A stretch of DNA of 64,000 nt. Origin: Dactylis glomerata. Lineage: Eukaryota; Streptophyta; Magnoliopsida; Poales; Poaceae. The notes beneath the pieces were generated by a model. The model had not been told where the DNA came from. It did not search any database and saw nothing but the letters and a program-made list of their open reading frames with translations. The first letter of the stretch is position 1; every line of letters begins with the position of its first letter. The stretch covers positions 17,560,636 to 17,624,635 of the forward strand of contig QXEO01000247.1 in assembly GCA_007115705.1 (NCBI GenBank), given 5' to 3'. Shown piece by piece: positions 57,335 to 64,000 of this stretch. A program made the position numbers and the translations under genes.

Positions 57335-58267
57335 TCGATGCGCATCAATGATCCTTTGACGCACGGTCCTGCTCCTTCCTCTGCCCATATGTTCGGTTCT
57401 CAGATTTCATCGACTCCTAGTCGATGCAGTCGATGCACAGAATACTCTTTCAGGGTTTCCAATCTTGAGGCTCGCCTAACTTTAGCCAAGCGTCAAGCAC
57501 AGATGGCTATTGACAAAGCTAGCAAAGCCAGTGGTTATATGAAGCAAATATCTTCCCTAGACGAAAAGGTCTCCAGCTTGACGGCTAAGATTGTTCATAA
57601 TGAAGAATGTGAATCTTTCATTCTTGGCATTGTTGAGTCTGCCTGCGAGATGTTGTGATGTAATTTTTCTTTCGACTCCTTCTTTCCCTGATTGTCCCCT
57701 GCTGTTTTTGTGACACCTTTTGCCGCGATAGGCACTTGTTTGGATTTTGCTGCTGAGGATCGTCGGGTCGCTGAGCGAAATGCGGCTTTGGAGAAAATGT
57801 CGGCTGGCTTTGAGACTTTGTGGTCTAATCCTCGACGCCGGAGTGCCATTGTACTGCTTTAGGATCGTGCCCAGCATATTGGCGAGTCAGTTGATGGTTG
57901 CCGATGAGCTCTCACAACTATGCACTCTGTTATGCTTCCTTGCAATCCTTTGCCTGCGACTTTCCCGCTTCTTCTTGATACTTTCAGATCCAGCCATCGT
58001 ATTCATAGATTGATAGAGTTGAACTTAGTGGCAGGTGCCAATTTTGCTCTCGGGTGGATACGCAAGTGGCACCCCAGGCTGAATTATAGCACGATGTCCC
58101 TGAGTTTGGCTCCAGGTGGAGCTAGCCTTCGGGTACATATGGAGAACACGCTGCAACCTGCTCGAAGACTCATAGCTAGGCTTCTGGAAGCGGATGTTGC
58201 ATTTTTCCGTGAGTACCATTATTTAGATCCTTTAGGCGTAGATGATTCTGATAACCCGTTATTGTAA
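57335..58267 (+). pseudogene. Further exons of D's antisense gene
   Basis: Coding-like sequence continues after an acceptor (GCTTGCAG ending 57334): an exon with a coiled coil (FRVSNLEARLTLAKRQ, SSLDEKVSSLTAK) to about 57654. An AG at 57730-57731 then begins an exon with RRVAERNAALEKMSAGF, a TAG near 57860 in frame, and a last frame (57920-58267) rich in Leu, Arg and His, ending DPLGVDDSDNPLL. Either these are the 3' exons of the gene above, whose stop at 57153 is then premature, or a second gene. Exact joins are uncertain. Confidence 0.5.
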
Positions 58268-58550
58268 TATTTTTGTAACGCGAGAGTGTCTTATTTTGCG
58301 ACTTGTATGTCGAAAAAGTTTGTTCTCAAAGCATTTTTTGTGCGTTTACCGCATTTCTTCCTTTGAAAGACTCGTAAACTTGAATATGAGGAACGTTTCA
58401 TCTTTATTATACGTGTAATGTAAGATACATGGGGTGACCCAAGAGATCTGGCCTGTGACCTGTGTTCTGGATCTAGAGGGCATTGCCCCTGGTATAACTC
58501 ATGGCTTTTACAGCCTTATTATTCTACTCTACTCTATTGTCTTTTGATGC

Positions 58551-60868
58551 TTATGCCGTCATGGCCTTCCCTTCTTCTCCTACGTCTTTATCTTCTCCTG
58601 ATACTCCTATTCGTGGTTTCTTCATCTTGGGCTCCGCAACATGTCCTTCGAGAAGTTTGACGCCTTCTGTAGTCGTGTTTTTCGCCTTCTCTGCATAGTT
58701 GGCTATCATGCCAAAGTTTTGCGCCATCTTGTGGAACTCCCTGTCGCAGAGATCTGAGACTTCAAAACTTCCTTTGACTGTAATTATTCCTCTTGGTCCT
58801 GGCATTTTAAGTACTAAATATGTATAGTGAGGTACTGCCATGAATCGCGAAAACGCGGGTCGTCCGAGGATCGCATGATATTGAGATGGCCAGTCCATGA
58901 CTTCGAAGTCTAGTTTTTCTCTCCTGTAGTTTTGTCGGTTGCCAAAGCAAACATTGAGTGCTATCTGACCCAGTGGGTAATTGACACTTCCTGGCACGAT
59001 CCCGTGGAAGGAACAATCTGTTGATTTCAGGAACTCTAGCGATATGTGCATTGCCCTGAGTGTTTTTGCGTATATCAGGTTAATTCCACTTCCTGCGTCT
59101 ATGAATATTCTATCGACATCATACGCGCCGATTTGAGCTTTGAGTACCAAAGGCGCGTTTCCTGGCCGAGGTACTGTTATAGGGTGGTCTTCTCTGTTGA
59201 ACTCAATTGGTTGTTCTGACCAATGCAGATACTATGTTGTAGCTGGAGGTGAAATGACTGCTAGGTTGACTTGTCGAGTGATACTCTTTTCCTCTTTGTT
59301 CGACTTGGGCACGGGTTGTATCATTGCTGTGATGTGTCCTTTTGATGGAACGTACCCTTCGTCGTCGTTGTGTCCCTTGTTTTGCTGGTCTTGTCTTTGT
59401 GGAGCTCCGTTGTTTCCTTGCTGGTTTGTCGGAGGATTGTTGCTCCCTTTGAATCCTTGTCGCCTTGCTTCGGTTTGCTTGTTTAGTGCTGCCTCTTGCA
59501 GTTTTAAGAATGTTGTGCAGTCTTTCATTGCGTGCCTTGATACTCGCTTCCCGTCGACGAACGCTGAGTGTATATGACAAGGCCCGTTGAGCATATCTTC
59601 TGGCGATGGGTTGTACTCTCTGGATTCTCTTGTAGGGAACTTCTTATAGTCCTCCTTTCCGTAGCTTCGATATCCCGAGCTTCTGCGATCATTTCCTTGA
59701 TAGCTGTTGTCTTTATATCCTGCGGCGACTTGGCTATGTGAACCGTAGGTGTCGTAATTTCGGGATCGTCTCCTTTGACTTCCATATCTGTTTCTTCTGT
59801 CATCCTCTAGAGACTGGGTCCGCTTGTTGTTGCACGCATCTTCTCCATCTGCAAATCTGTTTGCTGTGTCCATGAGGTCTGACACTGTTTTCGGCTTGAT
59901 TCTACCCATCTCTTCGACTAGGTCTCTTCGCCTTAATCCAATGATGAACGCGTCTATTGCTCTTTTGTCTGAAACTTTGACTGCTGAATTTTTGATAAGG
60001 CTCCATCTTTGGATGTATGCCCGCAGTGTTTTGTCACGTTGTTGTACGCATGCTTTGACTTCTTCTATTGATGCTGGCCGTTTATATGTCGACCTGAAGT
60101 TGCTTGTAAATTGCTTTGTGAGGTCTTCCCAGCTTCCAATAGATTCTTTCTCTAGTTTGCTCAACCATGACCTTGCTGCGCCAGTGAGGTGTAGTTGCAA
60201 ACTTTGCATTGCTGTTTCTTTGGTTCCTCCTAGTATTTGAACTGCTTGTAAGTAATCTGCGAGCCATGATTGTGGTTCCTGTGATCTGTCGTACTTTTGC
60301 TGATCATGAGGTAGCTTGAATCCCTTGGGAACTGGAGTGGTGCGAACCCTGCGGGTAAAGCACGATGCCCCCATCTCTTTTTCATCGTCTTCATAGTCGT
60401 GTTTTTCATTTGGGGATTGCGATCTTCGAGTTCCACCGTGCTGTTTTGGTGATGGCGATCGAGATCGGTGCTTGCTGCTTCTGTGCCTAGGACTATTGTG
60501 ACAGCGAGGTGACTTTGCTTTATGCACTTCCTTGTGATGATATGCTTCTTCTCCTTTTGCTGAGAGCTTATGGCCCACCATGTCGAGTCCATTCAATGCT
60601 GCTCTATGCATATGCTCCCTAGGATCTCCTGGACTTGGTCGAGTTGTGAGCAGATATGCTTGCGCTGCTACTAATGCTGCTTCAGGGGTTTTTGGTAGGA
60701 TGTTCCCCTGCTCGTCGACCGATAGGAAGGACGAGTCGAGGTTTTTTAAAATACTTTGCCTGTCGAAGTACTCGAGGTTGTCGTACCTTGAGCCGTGTAG
60801 ATGATTTTTTCCATGCATTGTTGTATGATGCGTCGCTTCATGCTTTATGAGCAGCTTTGCTAGCTGCA
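58551..60868 (-). pseudogene. gag-protease of element D
   Basis: One minus-strand frame of about 770 codons, with a single in-frame TAG at 59232-59234. Basic Ser/Arg/His region (about residues 120-160), then the Ty3/gypsy gag core (LTGAARSWLSKLE, LTKQFTSNFRSTYKRPAS, LRAYIQRWSLIKN) and a Cys/His cluster (around CHIHSAFVDGK and HAMKDC). Past the TAG comes a retropepsin-like domain with IFIDAGSGINLIY (catalytic Asp; DGGS is usual in this lineage, so one residue is changed) and AILGRPAFSRFMAV. The frame ends at 58551 with no reverse transcriptase. The N-terminal part at 61042-61611 is in another phase. Confidence 0.85.
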
Positions 60869-61038
60869 ATGGCTGAATCTTTCCTTCTTTGTATCTCTAT
60901 CTTCTCCTTTGCTAATTGCTTTGCCTGCTGCCTTAGGGCGTAATGATACCCCAAAAGCATGTCTTTGCTGGAATTTGATGGTATTGGCGTGCCGTGTTCT
61001 ACAGCTTCTCTTATTATCCTCCACTCGTCGACTGATAG

Positions 61039-61611
61039 TCAAATTTTTTCCCTGGCTGTGCGGGATTCTACTGTTTGCCCTTCTGCTAGGTGATTTGCTC
61101 CTCTGCCAATATTTGCTGGGTTTAGCACTGGGTTGTTATTTTCATCGAATTCTTCTGAATTGTCTCCCACAATGGCGAGCACCTGGCATTGTTTGCCAAT
61201 GTTACTATTGAAGCTTGAGAAGATCGAGTCATCATATTCAGAAAGCTCTAAACCTATCTTCCATGTGTCTGTTGATTTGTCTGAGATATCGTCGAGGTAG
61301 ATCATGAGATCATTGAGTTGGACTCCTGCATCGAGTTTTTCCTTTGCTTTATCGTCTTCTTTGATTTCTTTTAGCACCTCTTCTAGGCTGACCGGCGAGT
61401 TTACCTCGCTGGATGAGCCATCGGAATACTCCCTCATTGCTACTGTTTCGGGCTCACTTGCCGACGGATCTTGTTTCGTTGGATCTGAAAGGCGAGATGA
61501 ACCCGATGGCCCAATGAGGATGCTCAAACTTCCAATTGTCAACTCCATCTCTTGATTTCCGTTGAGTTCTGAACTGCTGTTGGCTAAAAGTGAAAAAGCC
61601 ATCGAATTCAT
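61039..61611 (-). pseudogene. N-terminal gag segment of D, out of phase
   Basis: ATG at 61611, 18 bases inside the primer site. 190 codons, acidic and Ser-rich (SSEVNSPVSLEEVLKEIKE), ending at TGA 61039-61041. The same phase continues sensibly (a Lys/Gln/Glu-rich helix) to about 60850, where the main gag frame takes over in another phase. So one stop and one indel separate it from the rest of gag. Confidence 0.65.
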
Positions 61612-61628
61612 GATTCCAATGCCCAGTT

Positions 61629-61645
61629 CCCCACGGTCGGCGCCA
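61629..61645 (-). other. Primer binding site of element D
   Basis: Minus strand TGGCGCCGACCGTGGGG, two bases inside the 5' LTR; fits the form usual in Tat-type elements. Confidence 0.75.
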
Positions 61646-61647
61646 AT

Positions 61648-61982
61648 TGACGAGGGTTAACTCGACAAATGTCCTAAATGAAGGACTTAGGATCGGGGAG
61701 ATAGGGCGTCGAATGAACTCGACGGTAAAGTTAGTCGAAATAGGTGTGTGTTGAAAGTAAACTTTGGGTGTTAAACCTGGCTTGCTTTCAATCTGACCTA
61801 CACCGTCCCCTCCTAGCCCCTATATATAGATGGCCAGGTCTCGAGGATTGGGTAGGGTACGATACAGATTACAATATCGACATACGGTAATAACTCGTAT
61901 TCGACTATCATTACAATTGGGCCTAGCTTATCGGGCCTCAGGGGTACTCAACTAACGGGCTCTATTAACTATGCCCTTGTCA
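61648..61982 (-). repeat. Element D 5' (right) LTR
   Basis: 335 bp; about 8 differences from the left LTR. Confidence 0.92.
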
Positions 61983-61987
61983 ACTAC
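61983..61987. other. Target duplication of element D (right)
   Basis: ACTAC, identical to 52920-52924. Confidence 0.9.
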
Positions 61988-62401
61988 TATGTCGCCCGAG
62001 GACATGATTTTCACTTTTAAACAAAGGGATGAAGAAAGCTTTAAAGAAGCTTGGTTTAGAATTTATGATTGGCATGGAAAAACTGAACCTAAAATGACTT
62101 TGAGTTTGCTTCTTAGTAGCTTTTACTTCAGACTTTCTCTTCATTATAGATATGCTTTGGATGCTACTGCAGAAGGAGATTTCCTTCATTGTGATGGAGA
62201 TCAAGCCTTCAATACTATAAAAAAGTTGATTACAATTTATAGCATGCCAACCTATTTTGATTCCTCTCTTGTGTGCATTTTTAATAGACTTGATACTCTT
62301 GAGACTCGCACTGCTAGTTTGAATTCTTGCTACAATACTTTGTGACAGCATTTTATTATGTGCCAACAAATGCTGAACCTTTGAGTTGGTATCCTACGGT
62401 A

Positions 62402-62829
62402 AAAATCACCATTAGTGGTGAAACTTTTCATGCTAGTTGTGATATTATGTCTGAATTTTGTCTCATGCCAAAGGATGTCTATGAATCTTTGAGCCTTTAG
62501 AAGCTTTCTGAGGGGGGAGAAGGAATTTATCTTACTAACAATGCCACTATATTTCCCATTGGAATAGCTGAAGGAGTTTTTACAAAAGTCCTAGGAAGAA
62601 TGATATCTACTGATTATCTTGTTATTGAATGTGTAGGGAAAGGATAAATCACACTTGGAAGATCCCTCCTGAAGCTCCTGGGCACCGTCATCGATGTGGG
62701 AAAAGGCAATATAAGATTTATCTCTCCACCTTGCAATAGCCATGTCTTTCCTAGAGTCAAGAACAAAGGTAAGAAAGGAAGACGTAAGGCACGCGCTGAT
62801 CCTAGTACTTCATCTTCTAAAAATACTTG
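62402..62829 (+). pseudogene. Protease-like frame of element C, decayed
   Basis: A frame of about 142 codons with two internal stops (TAG near 62498, TAA near 62645). Order and spacing of ISGETFHASCDIMSEF, KDVYESL and LGRSLLKLLGTVIDVG parallel the protease of element F (CDLGAGVSVMP ... ILGRPFLNTTGAVI). The D-x-G-A catalytic motif reads CDIMSE, so it could not be active even without the stops. The basic tail (KNKGKKGRRKARAD) ends at TGA 62827. Confidence 0.5.
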
Positions 62830-64000
62830 ATTCGCAATTTTCTGCGCCTAGCTCAAAGGCGTTAAAGAAAAGCACTCTTGGGAGATAACCCAATGTTTTG
62901 CTTTCAGTACTTTTTCTTTTATTTGAGTCTTGGAAGTCATCACTACTGTAATGACTGCTCCTTATCTTGTTTATTTCTTTTTTGTGCCAAGAGAAGCCTC
63001 TAATTCTAGTGAGGTAAAGATTTGGGGATGTTGCTGTCCTAAAACTCTTTTCGGTGCTGCACCATAAAAATTTGTATAAATTCTCTGTATATCTTTTGGA
63101 CCTGCGATTTCTTGTGCATATGCCCCAGGTTATATCCAAACTTTTGTTAGTTGAACACTTTTTGATTTGAGCAACAGAAAACCCCTCAGAAATTCGACCT
63201 TTGTCAGCTGTTCAGTTTTGATGGATTTCTGCCAATATTTGTGTTTGCCACTTTATTGCTTTCTTTTGAGTTCTTTTGATTATGAATTCTTGGGGAGGTT
63301 GCTACAGTAGTATTTGCTATATATGTGGTGGTTTTGAGTTGAAACCTAAAGCAAAAAGAGGTTGATTATATTTTATGCTTACACTAATATTGCTAATAGA
63401 ATTGTATTTAGTTTTGTATGAAGGAAGTTTTCAAGTGTAGGGATTGGAGAATGATGAGATGAGTTGAAGATTGGACAAAAGCTCAAGCTTGGGGATGCCC
63501 ATGCATCACCCCAAGAAATATCCAAGAAGTACAAGCGTCAAAGCTTGGGGATGCCCTCGAGGCACCCCTTCTTCATCGGCAAAAATCAGGTCACCTTTCA
63601 AGACACTATATTTTTATTGCTTCATGCACTATGTGTTTTTCTTGGAGCGTCAGTTGTTTTAATTTTCTTAGTTAGTTTGTTTTGTTTGCTGCAATAAATG
63701 GTTGGACCCCAACAAATTTCCTTTGGAGGAGATGTACTCGTTTTCATTTGCAAAGAACGCTCTAGTTTTCACTCTTATCAAAAATCGAGTGTTCTTCTTT
63801 TTCTGCTACTGCTTTTGGTTTTTATTTTCGCCTTGATTTGCGTTCAGACCTTGTCATATCTTTTCATCAAGGTGTATTTTTGCCTCTGATCTTTATTGGT
63901 TTTCATCAAAAGAGGTGTCTTAAAAAATTTCAAATGGTGTTGGGAAAGAGAAAAAGCTTTATGCAAAATAGTGGTACAAGAAGGAGCTTGTGTAGACTGC
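62830..64000 (+). other. 3' non-coding interior of element C
   Basis: No gene. Homologous to B (5530-6700) and A (1890-1002, minus), including the 'cgcctagctcaaaggcg' block (62846) and the PPT-like pair with stem-loop at 63483-63570. Continues past the window end. Confidence 0.8.
63483..63570 (+). repeat. PPT-like pair and stem-loop in element C
   Basis: AAGCTTGGGGATGCC twice; the second forms GGGGATGCC-CTCGA-GGCACCCC. Compared with B, one loop base is changed. Confidence 0.6.

Larger units (their letters stand above)
52925..61982 (-). mobile_element. Element D: non-autonomous Tat-type retrotransposon with spliced antisense gene
   Basis: 9058 bp, minus-strand, with 335-bp LTRs (61648-61982 is the 5' LTR, 52925-53259 the 3'). 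They differ at about 8 sites (2.4%). Ends TGACAAGG...CTCGTCA, exact ACTAC duplication, primer site next to the 5' LTR. It encodes gag and protease only. Between protease and the 3' LTR lies a multi-exon gene on the opposite strand. No reverse transcriptase or integrase, so it needs an autonomous Tat partner. It sits in the gag of element C. Confidence 0.92.
52902..62345 (+). pseudogene. gag-like gene of element C, split by D
   Basis: ATG at 52902 (MSSLVATT), interrupted after eight codons by D (52925-61982), then continuing from 61988 to the stop at 62345. The total is about 125 codons. The part after D (FKQRDEESFKEAWFRI ... SLLLSSFYFRLSLHYRYALD) matches the gag-like frame of element A (2146-2613). 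It is short, with no zinc knuckle. Before D came in it was intact, which supports a family that keeps a short gag. Confidence 0.65.
51077..64000 (+). mobile_element. Element C: Athila-type non-autonomous retrotransposon, runs off window
   Basis: 5' LTR, tRNA-Asp-type primer site, short gag split by element D, a decayed protease-like frame, and long 3' non-coding DNA like that of A and B. No reverse transcriptase or integrase up to 64000. The 3' LTR and right target duplication are outside. Confidence 0.85.

Noticed and set aside
1..64000. CRISPR array, bacterial operons, riboswitches
   Set aside because: Nothing of the kind; the content is plant transposable elements with introns and TATA boxes.

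Overview
This window is plant nuclear DNA, almost certainly intergenic heterochromatin of a large grass genome. A Triticeae genome (wheat, barley, rye or Aegilops) is the best guess. The reasons are several nested LTR retrotransposons with 0.3-3.4 kb LTRs, Athila-type elements whose LTRs start TGATACG/TGATACA and use a tRNA-Asp primer site, and CACTA transposons with 'tagtcccggtt' subterminal repeats. I found no intact single-copy host gene. Family names are by lineage only; no database was searched.

Layout, from oldest to youngest layer. The base layer is old CACTA (En/Spm)-type sequence, called K, with flanking sequence of uncertain identity at 12370-13875, 15968-17536 and 48775-51076. Into it went: (i) J, a 2.1 kb non-autonomous CACTA element (13876-15967, TSD GTT) carrying a broken DEDDy exonuclease gene and a 5S-rRNA-like block; (ii) F, an Athila-type element (17537-48774, TSD GATGT/GACGT) with gag-protease and an Athila ORF1-like gene but no polymerase; (iii) C, an Athila-type element (51077 to past the window end); (iv) E, an Athila-type LTR (11054-12369). 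Inside F sits G, a Tat-type Ty3/gypsy element on the minus strand (24708-47416). It has a full but dead gag-pol and an antisense gene for an AT-hook/B3 DNA-binding protein. Inside the integrase of G sits H, a young and nearly intact Del/Tekay-type chromovirus (28660-41277, TSD GTAAA, LTRs about 0.3% different). Inside C's gag sits D, a minus-strand gag-protease-only Tat-type element (52925-61982, TSD ACTAC) with a multi-exon antisense gene. Inside E sits A (minus strand, interior 1002-2802, LTR 2803-2982 plus 9604-11053). A is split by B (2983-9598, TSD CTCGT) and by another LTR at 1-1001.

How the parts relate. H is the only element here that looks close to self-sufficient. A, B, C, D and F lack reverse transcriptase and integrase in what is visible and would need enzymes in trans. 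A, B and C share a long 3' non-coding region despite different LTR types. The LTRs of A, B, C, E, F and the copy at 1-1001 share a promoter/leader cassette: a GC-rich hairpin, then TATA about 35 bp later, then a GGCACCCTGCC motif about 110 bp after that. Most premature stops in the window are TAG, as expected if methylated CAG codons decayed.

Most promising for follow-up: the antisense AT-hook/B3 gene in G, the spliced antisense gene in D, the exonuclease plus 5S-like cargo of J, and the shared hairpin-TATA-leader cassette.
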